DNA from: Vibrio neptunius
GTDB lineage: Bacteria > Pseudomonadota > Gammaproteobacteria > Enterobacterales > Vibrionaceae
Length of the DNA: 64,000 bases
Assembly: GCA_019339365.1 (NCBI GenBank)
Contig: CP079859.1
Coordinates: 1,488,001-1,552,000, forward strand
Direction of reading: 5' to 3'
Below are positions 49,002-58,565 of the stretch, piece after piece. Positions within the stretch are counted from its first letter, which is position 1. Each line of letters starts with the position of its first letter. The position numbers and the translations under genes are program-made. The notes under the pieces were generated by a model, which was not told where the DNA came from, made no database searches, and worked only from the letters and a program-made list of their open reading frames with translations.

Positions 49002-49798
49002 ATGAGTGAAACGCTTCTTTTCCATAAAACATATTTGCACCCAACCAGTCATGAGTGGGTTGTTTTTGTGCATGGTGCAGGGGGAGTTCATCGATCTGGT
49101 TCAAACAGATCAAAGCCTACCGGCAGCATTTCAATCTGCTACTTGTTGATTTGCGAGGACACGGAAAATCTAGCCCTTTTTTGAAAGAACTGATTTCCAA
49201 TCGCTACACATTTAAAGCTGTCACGGCCGATATTCTCAAAGTACTCGATCATCTAAAGATAACGTCGGCTCATTTTGTGGGCATGTCTTTAGGGACCATC
49301 ATCGTGCGAAATTTAGCAGAAATGTCAACGGGAAGAGTTAAGTCAATGGTACTGGGAGGTGCAGTAACACGCCTTAATACACGCTCTCAAGTTTTGGTGA
49401 GGCTAGGGAATATGTGTAAGCATATTGTGCCTTACATGTGGCTGTACAGCCTGTTTGCTTATATCGTCATGCCACAACGCACTCAGAAAGAATCTCGCCA
49501 TCTATTTATTCGTGAGGCTAAGAAGCTTTGCCAAAAAGAGTTCAAGCGCTGGTTTATTCTTACAGCAGACGTGAATCCTCTCATGCGCTATTTTAAAGAA
49601 CGTGAACTGCCTATCCCAACGCTCTACTTAATGGGGGAAAGAGATTATATGTTCATTCGACCAGTTAAAGAAATGGTTGCTGCGCATAAAACAAGTACAT
49701 TGTTGGAGATCCCAGATTGCGGTCACGTATGTAATGTCGAGCGCCCTGAAGCCTTTAACCAGTACTCGATCGCGTTTATCAAGAGTCAGGCTACTTAA
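49002..49798 (+). pseudogene. Alpha/beta hydrolase, one-base frameshift
   Basis: The frame from ATG 49002 (MSETLLFHKTYLHPTSHEWVV) stops early, and the rest of an alpha/beta hydrolase continues in another frame. With one more G in the G5 run at 49080-49084 they join as V-F-V-H-G-A-G-G-S-S-S-I-W-F. The restored protein (about 265 aa) has the oxyanion-hole HGAGG, the nucleophile elbow FVGMSLGT, an acid in MGERDYMF and the C-terminal H of DCGHVCNVE. The substrate is unknown. It is downstream of glgA but after a terminator. The G-run and loss of reading in one clean step suggest a sequencing error. Confidence 0.83.
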
Positions 49799-50106
49799 GT
49801 AGGGCTTGCAGCTCCGCAATGCCAACATACACCAAATTGAGCTTCGTTAGCTTCCCCACACTCTCCACAGCACCATTCATTGCCCGCGCAGGCTTGTTGA
49901 TGAAACTGTTCAATGATTGCGATTGCGCGCTTTTTCATTTGAAGGTCTATTAACCATACATAAGGCTGCGAATGTTCTCCGAATGGGATCTCTCCTTGCA
50001 GGCTAAAGATACCTTCTCCTCTCACTTCGCAATGTATTCGGTTGGATTTAAGAAGCTCACAAATGATGTGAGCTTCGGGTGGGTTGTTAGCGGTGAATAT
50101 TTTCAA
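49795..50106 (-). CDS. DUF2007-type protein with C-terminal zinc ribbon
   Basis: 103 aa. The N-terminal part (MKIFTANNPPEAHIICELLK, then GIFSLQGEIPFGE) matches the DUF2007 signal-transducing-like fold; the C-terminus has a four-Cys ribbon (EWCCGECGEANEAQFGVCWHC). Function unknown. It overlaps the TVP38 gene by 4 bases at its start and the hydrolase by 4 bases at its end. Confidence 0.75.
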   Translation of the reverse strand: MKIFTANNPPEAHIICELLKSNRIHCEVRGEGIFSLQGEIPFGEHSQPYVWLIDLQMKKRAIAIIEQFHQQACAGNEWCCGECGEANEAQFGVCWHCGAASPT

Positions 50107-50798
50107 GACGGGCTCCCATCTCGTGTCTGTGGTGACCCTTTAATTTTTCCCATCACCCATTTGGTAATCACAGGGAAGAGCCCTAGAAGAGCGAATGAGG
50201 CCAATACTGATGGAGAGACAATACCTGATAAGCTATCTATCTGTGCCAATTGTGTGCCTGCATTCAGGTATACCGCTGTACCAGGTAGCATGCCTAGCTG
50301 ACTAACGAGATAAAATCGAGACGTTGAAATAGGTGTCAGACCCATGAGTAAGTTGATGAGAAAAAATGGAAACACAGGTATGAGGCGCAATGAGAACAGG
50401 TAAAAAGCCCCATCTCGATCGACACCTTGGTTGATGGCATTCAGTTTGTCGCCAAATTTACTTTGCACCCAATCACGTAGCAGGAAGCGGCTACTTAAGA
50501 AGGCTAATGTTGCTCCTATGGTGCTGGCAAATGAAACGAGTAACAAACTCGTCCAAAATCCAAATAGAGCGGCGCCAAGTAGTGTGACTACTGCTGCCCC
50601 TGGAATGGAAAACGCAGTGATAGCGACGTAAGCCAGGAAGTAGATAGCTGCAGCTAGGGTAAAATTACTGTTGATGTATGCAGATAATGCAACTTGTTGT
50701 GACTTGGCATTTTCTAACGTTAGGTATTGACCGAAATTGACTCCGAGAAAAATGATCAGGCCGACCAACAGGATACCCAACACAAGTTTCTTATTCAT
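50103..50798 (-). CDS. TVP38/TMEM64 (DedA-like, VTT domain) membrane protein
   Basis: 231 aa from ATG 50798 (MNKKLVLGILLVGLIIFLG), chosen because GAGGAAG lies upstream; the frame is open to 50840. The VTT core is AITAFSIPGAAVVTLLGAALFG then GATLAFLSSRFLLRDWV and RLIPVFPFFLINLLMGLTPI. Family members may act in lipid or polyprenyl-phosphate movement across the inner membrane. Precise role unknown. Confidence 0.87.
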   Translation of the reverse strand: MNKKLVLGILLVGLIIFLGVNFGQYLTLENAKSQQVALSAYINSNFTLAAAIYFLAYVAITAFSIPGAAVVTLLGAALFGFWTSLLLVSFASTIGATLAFLSSRFLLRDWVQSKFGDKLNAINQGVDRDGAFYLFSLRLIPVFPFFLINLLMGLTPISTSRFYLVSQLGMLPGTAVYLNAGTQLAQIDSLSGIVSPSVLASFALLGLFPVITKWVMGKIKGSPQTRDGSPS

Positions 50799-50894
50799 AA
50801 CGACTTCCTCTATTTCGAGCAGCAGACACATTGCGCTCATTTAAATTGTTAACAAATAAGAACTGTTTGGCAAAGATTAAATTTCACAGCCAAT

Positions 50895-50922
50895 AAAAAA
50901 GCCAACCGTCTGGTTGGCTTTT
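50895..50922 (-). terminator. tfoY terminator
   Basis: AAAAGCCAACC/GGTTGGCTTTT with T6 on the minus strand, about 15 bp from the tfoY stop. Confidence 0.85.
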
Positions 50923-50935
50923 CATCGATTCTTGA

Positions 50936-51530
50936 TTAGCTGTTGAGTATGTTGACCAGCTCCTGTCGACGTTCAGGTGGAATGACGGACCAATGCTTAC
51001 CATTGATTGCGCCTTCCAACGCCCAAAGTAATTCTAGGGACACGTCTGCGGTATGAGTGGCTTGAATCGCCTTAAATGCCTTAACTGAACCTGTTTCCTC
51101 TAAATTTTCAACGCTATCGATGCCCGCTTTCTTTAGCATACGTTCAGTTGCAAGACGGAGGTTAGGGAGGTCTTTAAGGCGGTTAGGTCGAGTTTTCGCT
51201 TGAGATGTCTTTTCTTTTTTTAGCGACTTCGAGTGCGCTCTGCGCTAGCTCTATCGCGCGGGTGGGGCAGGAGGCGACATCGTTGGTTAAAGCGAAGTAT
51301 TTGGTTACGACCGGGAAGCCTCGTTTTTTGTAAACATAGGGCTCTAAGCCTTCAGATTTAAATTGACTAGCCAGTTTGTCGTCGGCGCGGATATGGAGCA
51401 TATCGTTAACTACCAATGCGAACATTGTGTCGTCTGCGAAGATTCCGAATCCGCCGAACATCGAACGCGATTTTATACGACCAAGTGGGTCAAAAAGTCG
51501 CATCGAGTCTTTAAGTATTGGTTTATCCAT
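50936..51530 (-). pseudogene. tfoY: TfoX-family regulator TfoY, one-base frameshift
   Basis: Two frames form one TfoX-family protein of about 197 aa: the N-terminal domain [33 protein letters not shown], then [11 protein letters not shown]; the C-terminal domain [20 protein letters not shown], then [19 protein letters not shown]. The break lies in an A7 run on the coding strand (T7 at 51215-51221); A6 restores [16 protein letters not shown]. In V. cholerae the tfoY gene sits beside purR and under a c-di-GMP-I riboswitch, as here, and drives T6SS and motility. That context makes tfoY, not tfoX, the better name. A sequencing indel or a natural loss of the gene both fit. Confidence 0.88.
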
Positions 51531-51949
51531 GCTGTGTTATCTCGGTGTATATTATTATACGCCACCAAATTCAGGTCCGAGAGATTAGCAAAATAATGCA
51601 GATAAAGTGTCAATAAGGTGTCATACCAGAATAAAACTCATACATTTACAATGTTCGCTCAAAAGTGAGAATTGCAGTGTTGTGTTTTAAACGATACGAA
51701 TCGTTTGCATCTTTGCCCATCGGCAACCCCGCTACCTTTCAGTTTCCTGAGTCAGGCCGGAAGCTTTGCGTCCCACCCTTTCGAGTGGTTTGCCCTGTTC
51801 GTGGCATTAGTCGAACATCTTAAGGATAAATAAAATTTGAGGCAAGTATCACATCTCTATTGATCAAATGTGATCTTGGTTCAATTAAATTGCGCCTGAA
51901 TGATAGACCCGACTAATAGATTGAGTTATTAATCGGGCGTTTCACACTG
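51531..51949. other. Region between tfoY and purR
   Basis: About 420 bp holding the tfoY leader with its riboswitch and, next to purR (which reads away on the same strand), its downstream region. No further gene is supported. Confidence 0.6.
51718..51803 (-). ncRNA. c-di-GMP-I (GEMM) riboswitch upstream of tfoY
   Basis: On the minus strand the element starts CACGAACAGGGCAAACC and ends GGTAGCGGGGTTGCCGATG, with GGGTGGGACGCAAAGC and TCCGGCC between. These are the conserved blocks of the V. cholerae Vc2 riboswitch: the GGNCAAACC strand, the GGGACGCAAAGC pocket with the tetraloop, and the receptor-side GGTAGCGGGG. It lies about 190 bp before tfoY. A small AAACGAT/ATCGTTT hairpin at 51688-51705 could be part of the expression platform. 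Confidence 0.93.
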
Positions 51950-52957
51950 CTATTTGTTGAATTTGCACACAGTATCGCGTACTACAATTTCTGGGTGCAT
52001 TTCAAATACACGCTTTTCATGCTCTTTGTCTTTGATGCGTTCGAGAAGAATTTCAAACGCATTCTTACCAACGCGTCGTTTAGGTTGGTGGACCGTTGTG
52101 AGTGGTGGTGAGAAGTACTCGGCGAGTTCGATGTTGTCATAGCCAATCACAGAAACATCTTCTGGAATACGAACACCTTTTTGCTGCAGTCTGCTCATTA
52201 AACCTAGTGCCATGGTGTCGTTGAAACAGAACACTGCTGATGGTTTTTTGTCCATGGCGACGATCTTATCGGCTGCCAACACCGCTGTATCGCACTCGAA
52301 GTTACCTTCTAGAATCCAATCTTCGTTGACGGAAAGATTGGCTTCGGTCATTGCACGACGGAAGCCTAAAATACGTTCCTGACAGGCCGCTTTTTCGAAG
52401 TGCCCGCTTAGACAAGCAATATCTTTATGCCCGTTGTCGATTAGGTATTTGGTCGCAAGATAACCCCCTTCTTCTGAGTTATCAATGATCTTATCGGCTT
52501 GAGAGCTTTCAGGCCCCCAATCCATGACTACTTTAGGAATGTCTTTCTGACGGTCTAGCATCTCACTGAGTTCTTCTGTTAGGTCAGAACACATAACTAG
52601 AATGCCATCGACACGTTTTTCCGCGAGCATACGGATATAGTCGCGTTGTTTCTCGTAGATGCCACCAGTGTTACATAAGATCAACGTGTAGCCTTGACGA
52701 TAACAATAGCTTTCTACACCATCAATGACTTCAGAGAAGAATAGGTTGGTCGATTGAGTAACAAGCATGCCGATAGTACGAGTAGTATTACACTTCAGGC
52801 TGCGTGCGACGGCGCTTGGTGCGTAATTCAATTCCGTGACTGCTTCCATTACCTTTTCTTGTGTCGCTTCGGCAACAAAGCGTGTCTTATTAATTACGTG
52901 AGAAACTGTTGTAGTTGACACACCAGCTAGGCGTGCCACATCTTTAATAGTGGCCAT
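51950..52957 (-). CDS. purR: Purine nucleotide synthesis repressor PurR
   Basis: 335 aa LacI-family repressor. The N-terminal HTH and hinge [20 protein letters not shown] then [12 protein letters not shown] match PurR, and SATVIGYD-like [21 protein letters not shown] and the [17 protein letters not shown] segment fit the corepressor-binding core. PurR with guanine or hypoxanthine represses pur genes. The gene stands alone. In V. cholerae it sits between tfoY and torD, as here. Confidence 0.9.
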   Translation of the reverse strand: MATIKDVARLAGVSTTTVSHVINKTRFVAEATQEKVMEAVTELNYAPSAVARSLKCNTTRTIGMLVTQSTNLFFSEVIDGVESYCYRQGYTLILCNTGGIYEKQRDYIRMLAEKRVDGILVMCSDLTEELSEMLDRQKDIPKVVMDWGPESSQADKIIDNSEEGGYLATKYLIDNGHKDIACLSGHFEKAACQERILGFRRAMTEANLSVNEDWILEGNFECDTAVLAADKIVAMDKKPSAVFCFNDTMALGLMSRLQQKGVRIPEDVSVIGYDNIELAEYFSPPLTTVHQPKRRVGKNAFEILLERIKDKEHEKRVFEMHPEIVVRDTVCKFNK

Positions 52958-53036
52958 AAGGTTCTGTCCTGTCGATGACTGCCAGGAGATATATTCAGAT
53001 TGTAGAATAAATTGGCAGAAAGTATCAGAAACACAA

Positions 53037-53058
53037 AAACCGCTGTATTCAGCGGTTT
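53037..53058 (-). terminator. Terminator downstream of torD
   Basis: AAACCGCTG-aata-CAGCGGTTT with T5 on the minus strand, about 115 bp after the torD stop. A second perfect 10-bp hairpin (GTTTGCGGTC/GACCGCAAAC) lies between at 53083-53111. Confidence 0.6.
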
Positions 53059-53171
53059 GTCTCTAGTTCATTCATTTTTATCGTTTGCGGTCACGATTCT
53101 AGACCGCAAACAAAAGAAGAGCAAACAAAAAGAAGGTGTAATAAGTTTTGTATCACACATTCATAACAAGG

Positions 53172-53819
53172 TTACTCACCTCTTAAGTAGGCACAGTCGA
53201 GTTCAAGAAACGTAACCAGTAGCAAAGCAGCCGCAGAGTAAAAGCCAAATTTGTCCAATGTTTCGCAAAGCTTACTAAATTGTGGCACCCAACTCAGGAG
53301 ATGTTGTTGAATAAATCCTTCTTGTTCGACGAATGAATCTTCCATGTGGCGTTCTTGCTCTAGCTCGTTAGCTCGGATAATCAGGTTACCCAAAAAATCG
53401 AGCTCAATCGCAAGGTGGTCTGCGGGCTCATTCAGCCCTTTGTCGACCTCAATGCCATGTTTAGCCATCAACTCCGCCATGTCTGCGGCTGGTTGGTCAT
53501 TGAGAAGGCCAGCGTTGCCGATATATATCGAAGCGTAAGGCAGTGCTGAGTCCTTGTTTGATTTGAGAAACAAATCGCAAAAGTCTGCGGCCAGTTCAAG
53601 CTGAGCATCTTCACGATCGATAAGACGATTGAGCGCAATGATTAGTTTATCTATGGCTGGTTTCAGGTGAGAGTTTTCCCCCAACCCTGTTAGAAAAGAA
53701 CGGATCTCTACAGATTGATACTGCTGAAGATCCTCTTCTGTTAGCTCTCTAGCAAATAAGCTGGACAACCACCAGTATATTTCAGCGCGTTTTTCGTTGA
53801 ATGCTTTAAGTTCTTGCAT
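53172..53819 (-). CDS. torD: TorD chaperone
   Basis: 215 aa. [32 protein letters not shown] and [22 protein letters not shown], with [15 protein letters not shown], match TorD, which binds the Tat signal of TMAO reductase TorA and helps insert the molybdenum cofactor. The torA gene is not in the window. It lies on the minus strand opposite torR, which shares the intergenic region. Confidence 0.88.
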   Translation of the reverse strand: MQELKAFNEKRAEIYWWLSSLFARELTEEDLQQYQSVEIRSFLTGLGENSHLKPAIDKLIIALNRLIDREDAQLELAADFCDLFLKSNKDSALPYASIYIGNAGLLNDQPAADMAELMAKHGIEVDKGLNEPADHLAIELDFLGNLIIRANELEQERHMEDSFVEQEGFIQQHLLSWVPQFSKLCETLDKFGFYSAAALLLVTFLELDCAYLRGE

Positions 53820-54056
53820 GAGTTCAGACTCCTGAAAATTCTGCTCTCCAGTTTAACCAATAAAAATGAATAGCGATAATGGGTGTTGTTTCAGATTGAG
53901 TGCAAAAGTGCAAAGTTATTAATGCCTGAGACCAGTTTTGTTTTGAATCAATAAACACTCAGGTTTCCCTTTGATAGGACGACAAACACTAGAATTGTTA
54001 CTGATTATGAATAGAATACAGACGAAGACAATTCCAAATGTAAGTAAGTGGTGTAA

Positions 54057-54770
54057 ATGAGCTATCACGTATTAGTAGTTGAAGACGACACAGTCACTCG
54101 CAGCAAGTTGGTTGGCTACTTTCAAAACGAGGGTTACCAAGTCAGTGAAGCTGAAAGTGGCGAGCAAATGCGCGACACGCTACAAAGTGATGAAATTGAT
54201 TTGGTGATGCTGGATATCAACCTTCCCGGTGAAGATGGGTTAATGCTCACACGTGAACTTCGCAGTCAATCAGACATTGGAATTATTCTCGTAACGGGGC
54301 GCACGGATAGCATTGATAAAATCGTAGGCCTAGAAATGGGCGCAGATGATTATGTCACCAAGCCGTTTGAACTGCGTGAATTGCTTGTTCGTGTTAAGAA
54401 CCTATTGTGGCGCATTGCCGCAGCTCGTCGTGGCATTGATGTCGATGAACAGCAAAAAAATACAGGCAATGTGATACGTTTTGCTGAATGGACCTTCGAT
54501 GTTCCTCGTCGAGCGCTAAGCAAAAATGGCGAACCAGTAAAACTGACCAAAGCCGAATATGAGCTGTTAGTTGCTCTTTCCTCTTATCCGAACCAAGTAC
54601 TCAGCCGAGAACGTATACTCAATATGATCAGTCATAGAGTTGATGCACCTAATGATCGCACGATCGATGTGTTAATTCGCCGCATGCGCGCTAAGATGGA
54701 ATTCGATCCTAAAAATCCACAAATTTTTGTGACTGTTCATGGTGAAGGGTATATGTTTGCGGGTGACTGA
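54057..54770 (+). CDS. torR: TorR-type response regulator
   Basis: 237 aa OmpR/PhoB-type. Receiver: acid pocket VVEDDTVTRS, phospho-acceptor D53 in MLDINLPGEDG, ILVTGRTDS and VTKPFELRE. The winged-helix output (VKLTKAEYELLVALSSYP, ISHRVDAPNDRTIDVLIRRM) is at about 140-230. TorR activates torCAD with sensor TorS in response to TMAO; TorS and torT are not here. It is divergent from torD, supporting the name. Confidence 0.88.
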   Translation: MSYHVLVVEDDTVTRSKLVGYFQNEGYQVSEAESGEQMRDTLQSDEIDLVMLDINLPGEDGLMLTRELRSQSDIGIILVTGRTDSIDKIVGLEMGADDYVTKPFELRELLVRVKNLLWRIAAARRGIDVDEQQKNTGNVIRFAEWTFDVPRRALSKNGEPVKLTKAEYELLVALSSYPNQVLSRERILNMISHRVDAPNDRTIDVLIRRMRAKMEFDPKNPQIFVTVHGEGYMFAGD

Positions 54771-54785
54771 GTTAAACAGACAACT

Positions 54786-54818
54786 AAAAAATACCGAGGT
54801 ATATCCTCGGTATTTTTT
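54786..54818. terminator. Bidirectional terminator torR / elyC
   Basis: AAAATACCGAGG/CCTCGGTATTTT, 12-bp stem with A and T runs, between convergent torR and elyC. Confidence 0.9.
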
Positions 54819-54819
54819 A

Positions 54820-55610
54820 TTAAACATCGTTATCGGATGGCTCTTCGTAATTTGTTGCCCAGTCACGAAGTGACTGCCAGATCCGTCCCAGCGTCTCATG
54901 CCAATAGCGTTCAGTTTGTTCGAGATACACGGCTTTAGGTGCGTATTTTGCCCAAGCTTGGGTTACCTTGTTGTGAGCCAGATAGTTGGTTGGAGCTGGG
55001 TAAGGTTTAAGACCAGCAGAATGAAATTCGTGCAGAGCCCGTTTCATATGACTGGCGGACGTGACGACGACCAGGTTGTCACGTTTAACCACTGGCACCG
55101 CTTGTCTTGCTTCCTCCCAAGTATCTTTGGCTGACTCCAGCAACAAAATATCTGGTTTTGAAACGCCGAGCGCTAGGGCAACTTTTGCCATCATGCGAGC
55201 GTTGCTCACTTCAGAACCTCCAGAGTATCCAGATAGAATCAGTTTAGAACCAGGATACATGCGCATAATACGAATGCCCTCCGCTAGGCGCATCAAGCCA
55301 GTACGGCTGAGTTCAGAGGTTGGTGGGATTTTATCATCCACTACATGGCCACTTCCTAACACCATTACGTAATCGATCTTCCCATCGATTGGGAAAAGGC
55401 GGAATACTGCCTTTCAAGCGGCATCAGAAGACGAGACGAAACGGGTTGGAACGAAATGAGAAAAATGCCAATGAAAGAGAATAGAACAACAAAACAGCCT
55501 GTTTTTTGCTTCCTTGTAAACATAATCAGCATCAGGCCTAAAAAACCGATGATCAGCAATGCTGGCAAGGGCATTAAAAGGGATGAAACTACTTTTTTCA
55601 GCTCAAACAT
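54820..55610 (-). pseudogene. elyC: ElyC/YdcF family envelope protein, one-base frameshift
   Basis: Start ATG 55610 (MFELKKVVSSLLMPLPALL) with two membrane segments, then the frame stops at 55365. The DUF218 domain continues in another frame (VMVLGSGHVVDDKIPPTSEL, NLVVVTSASHMKRAL, YWHETLGRIWQ). They join if one base is added in the T4 of the coding strand (A4 at 55394-55397 on plus): ...A-F-F-P-I-D-G-K-I-D-Y-V-M-V-L-G. The restored protein is about 263 aa, the length of E. coli ElyC, which maintains envelope integrity at low temperature. A sequencing indel is the likely cause. Confidence 0.85.
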
Positions 55611-55724
55611 ACATAAATAGTCCGAAAAAACACCAATTGATTTTAATTTAAGAGAATCCCTCTTTATATCTGCCTTTCTTATGACAGAATAGCAGCACGA
55701 TTCGACATAATAACCTAAGCTGCC

Positions 55725-56516
55725 GTGACTGAAGACCGCAATTTCGACGATATTGCCCACAAATTTGCAAAAAACATCTACGGCTCCGATAAAGGAGAGA
55801 TACGCCAAGTTATTGTTTGGGAAGAACTTGAACAACTACTTGGTGCGATTAATGGTAGCAGGAAAAGCCTCAACGTGCTGGATGCTGGTGGCGGTTTAGC
55901 ACAAATGTCGCAAAAGCTGGCTAAACTCGGACATCGCATTGCTTTATGTGATCTATCTTTGGAAATGCTGCAACTAGCCGAGCAGGATATTGAAAAAAAC
56001 GGTTTGCTTGAGCAGTATCGGCTGATTCATTCGCCAGTACAGAAGATTGCAGAGCATCTGAAACAGCCTGTCGATGTTGTGATGTTTCATGCTGTAATGG
56101 AATGGTTGGTGGACCCCAAATCCGCTCTTGAAACATTACTTGAGCAGGTTAAACCAGGTGGTGCTGCGTCCGTTATGTTCTACAACCATCATGGTCTGGT
56201 ATACAAGAATGTGGTATGTGGCAATATTCCTCATGTGTTAGAGGGAATGCCGCATCGAAAACGATTTAAGTTGCAGCCGCAAAAAGGGCTTAAACCAGAA
56301 GAAGTCTACAAGTGGATCGAAGACGCTGGTTTTGAGATCGGTGGCAAAGCTGGTATTCGCTGTTTCAGTGATTATATCGGCAACAGGGAATACATGGGCG
56401 ACTATAAGACAGAAGATGTAGTGGCGCTTGAGCGACAGTTTTGTCGACAAGAGCCTTACCTCTCGCTAGGCCGTTACATACATGTATGGGCCAAAAAGAA
56501 AGAAGAACAGGAATAA
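55725..56516 (+). CDS. cmoM: tRNA 5-carboxymethoxyuridine methyltransferase CmoM
   Basis: 263 aa from GTG 55725 ([20 protein letters not shown]). SAM motif I is [44 protein letters not shown] and [16 protein letters not shown] are CmoM-specific. It methylates cmo5U34 to mcmo5U in certain tRNAs. The next gene, mukF, starts 3 bp after the stop, so cmoM heads the cmoM-mukF-mukE-mukB operon. Confidence 0.93.
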   Translation: MTEDRNFDDIAHKFAKNIYGSDKGEIRQVIVWEELEQLLGAINGSRKSLNVLDAGGGLAQMSQKLAKLGHRIALCDLSLEMLQLAEQDIEKNGLLEQYRLIHSPVQKIAEHLKQPVDVVMFHAVMEWLVDPKSALETLLEQVKPGGAASVMFYNHHGLVYKNVVCGNIPHVLEGMPHRKRFKLQPQKGLKPEEVYKWIEDAGFEIGGKAGIRCFSDYIGNREYMGDYKTEDVVALERQFCRQEPYLSLGRYIHVWAKKKEEQE

Positions 56517-56518
56517 TA

Positions 56519-57856
56519 ATGAGTGAGATGACTCTCAACGCTGCTGAGCAACCAATCGATGAATTGGTTGGCTGGGTTAAGCAGCACGATTTCTCATTAA
56601 ACCTGCCGACTGAACGTCTCGCATTTCTCATCGCTATTGCAGTGCTTAGCAATGAGAGGTTTGATGAAGAATTGGGTGAAGGTGAATTGCACGACGCATT
56701 TACTATCGTCACTCGATTATTTGAGGATACCGGAGAAGCGTCTGCTTTTCGGGCTAACAATGCAATTAATGAGATGGTGAAGCAGAGGCTGATTAGCCGC
56801 TTCACCAGTGAAGTGAATGATGGCGCAAGTATTTATCGCTTGTCGCCGCTCGCGATTGGGATTACGGACTATTATGTTCGCCATCGTGAGTTTTCTAAGT
56901 TACGCCTCTCTATCCAGTTGTCGATGGTGGCGGATGAAATGGCGAAGGCGATTGAATCTGCTCAGCAAGGCGGAACGCCGGGCCACTGGAAAAAGAACGT
57001 TTATGGTGTGCTCAAATATTCCGTGGGTGAGATATTCGATCAAATTGATCTCAACCAACGTGTGATGGATGAGCAGCAACAATCCGTTAAAGTGCAGATT
57101 GCTGAGCTCCTGAATAAAGATTGGCGTGAAGCGATCAACAACTGTGAAGAGTTGTTATCTGAAACGTCTAGCACCTTGCGCGAGCTGCAAGATACATTAC
57201 AAGCAGCCAGTGATGAGCTACAAACTCAAATCCTTGATATTCAAGAAACTGTTTACGGACAAGATGACCTTGAGTTTATTGAGGAGGCCTTGTTTGGCTT
57301 ACAGATGAAATTAGATCGCATCACAAGCTGGGGTCAACAAGCGATTGATTTATGGATTGGTTACGACAGGCACGTCCATAAATTTATCCGCACCGCCATT
57401 GACATGGATAAGAACCGTGCCTTTAGCACGCGTTTGCGTCAGTCAGTCAAAGATTACTTCGACACACCTTGGTATCTGACTTATGCCGATGCAGAAAGGT
57501 TAGTCGATCTCCGCGATGAAGCGCTGGTGCTTCGAGATGATGAAGTGACTGGTCAAGTGCCACTGGAAGTGGAGTATGAAGAATTCCAACAAGTGAATGA
57601 TGAGCTTTCTGAGCGCATAGGTGACATGCTCAAAGTGCATAAAGAGCAGGGTACCGCTATCCATCTTGGAACCGTATTACGCGACTATTTATCACAGCAT
57701 CCGCGCACTCATCATTTCGATTTAGCCCGTATCGTCATTGATCAAGCCGTACGTCTGGGTTACTCCGAATCGGACTATCAAGCGATTCAACCAGATTGGC
57801 AGGCAATTAACGAATACGGAGCAAAGGTACAAGCAAATGTCATTGACCGATACTAA
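56519..57856 (+). CDS. mukF: Chromosome partition protein MukF (kleisin)
   Basis: 445 aa from ATG 56519 ([17 protein letters not shown]), chosen by the usual N-terminus; the frame is open to 56441. N-terminal winged helix ([18 protein letters not shown]), the middle four-helix bundle, and the C-terminal winged helix ([20 protein letters not shown]). MukF bridges MukB heads and MukE. It overlaps mukE by 20 bp (57837-57856). Confidence 0.94.
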   Translation: MSEMTLNAAEQPIDELVGWVKQHDFSLNLPTERLAFLIAIAVLSNERFDEELGEGELHDAFTIVTRLFEDTGEASAFRANNAINEMVKQRLISRFTSEVNDGASIYRLSPLAIGITDYYVRHREFSKLRLSIQLSMVADEMAKAIESAQQGGTPGHWKKNVYGVLKYSVGEIFDQIDLNQRVMDEQQQSVKVQIAELLNKDWREAINNCEELLSETSSTLRELQDTLQAASDELQTQILDIQETVYGQDDLEFIEEALFGLQMKLDRITSWGQQAIDLWIGYDRHVHKFIRTAIDMDKNRAFSTRLRQSVKDYFDTPWYLTYADAERLVDLRDEALVLRDDEVTGQVPLEVEYEEFQQVNDELSERIGDMLKVHKEQGTAIHLGTVLRDYLSQHPRTHHFDLARIVIDQAVRLGYSESDYQAIQPDWQAINEYGAKVQANVIDRY

Positions 57857-58565
57857 TGATTACATGTCAGAGAATCTGGCAAAAGCGATTTCAAACCCAC
57901 TTTTCCCGGCGCTAGACAGTATGCTTCGTGCTGGACGCCATATCTCTAGCGAAGACCTCGACAATCATGCGCTACTGTCTGACTTTGAAGTTGAGCTGTC
58001 TTCATTTTACCAACGCTACAACACTGAACTGGTGAAAGCACCAGAAGGCTTCTTTTACCTTCGCCCTCGTTCTACTTCCTTGATTAATCGCAGTGTGCTG
58101 TCTGAGCTCGATATGCTGGTGGGCAAGGTCTTGTGTTTCCTTTACCTAAGCCCAGAGCGTTTAGCGCATGAGGGAATCTTTACCAATCAAGAACTGTATG
58201 AAGAGCTGCTGGCTTTATCCGATGAGAAAAAGCTGATGAAGCTGGTGACTAACCGCGCGACTGGTTCAGATTTAGATAAAGAAAAACTGTTTGAAAAGGT
58301 CCGCACTTCTCTGCGCCGTTTACGCCGCCTGGGGATGATCATCAATATTGGTGAAACCGGTAAATTCAGTATCAGTGAATCAGTATTCCGCTTTGGTGCT
58401 GATGTGCGTGTCGGAGACGACATGCGCGAAGCGCAGTTGCGCTTGATCCGTGATGGTGAAGCTGTGGTGCATACCAAAGAACCAAGCCAAGGCAGCTTGT
58501 TGACAGAATCAGAACAAGGTGATGAGTCATCTCAATCAGAAAAATTAGAAGAAGGTGAAGCATGA
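57837..58565 (+). CDS. mukE: Chromosome partition protein MukE
   Basis: 242 aa from ATG 57837 ([18 protein letters not shown]); the frame is open to 57738. [45 protein letters not shown] and [17 protein letters not shown] are conserved. Two winged-helix domains bind MukF and DNA. The start overlaps mukF; the stop overlaps mukB (ATGA at 58562). The acidic tail after about 215 is variable. Confidence 0.94.
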   Translation: MSLTDTNDYMSENLAKAISNPLFPALDSMLRAGRHISSEDLDNHALLSDFEVELSSFYQRYNTELVKAPEGFFYLRPRSTSLINRSVLSELDMLVGKVLCFLYLSPERLAHEGIFTNQELYEELLALSDEKKLMKLVTNRATGSDLDKEKLFEKVRTSLRRLRRLGMIINIGETGKFSISESVFRFGADVRVGDDMREAQLRLIRDGEAVVHTKEPSQGSLLTESEQGDESSQSEKLEEGEA

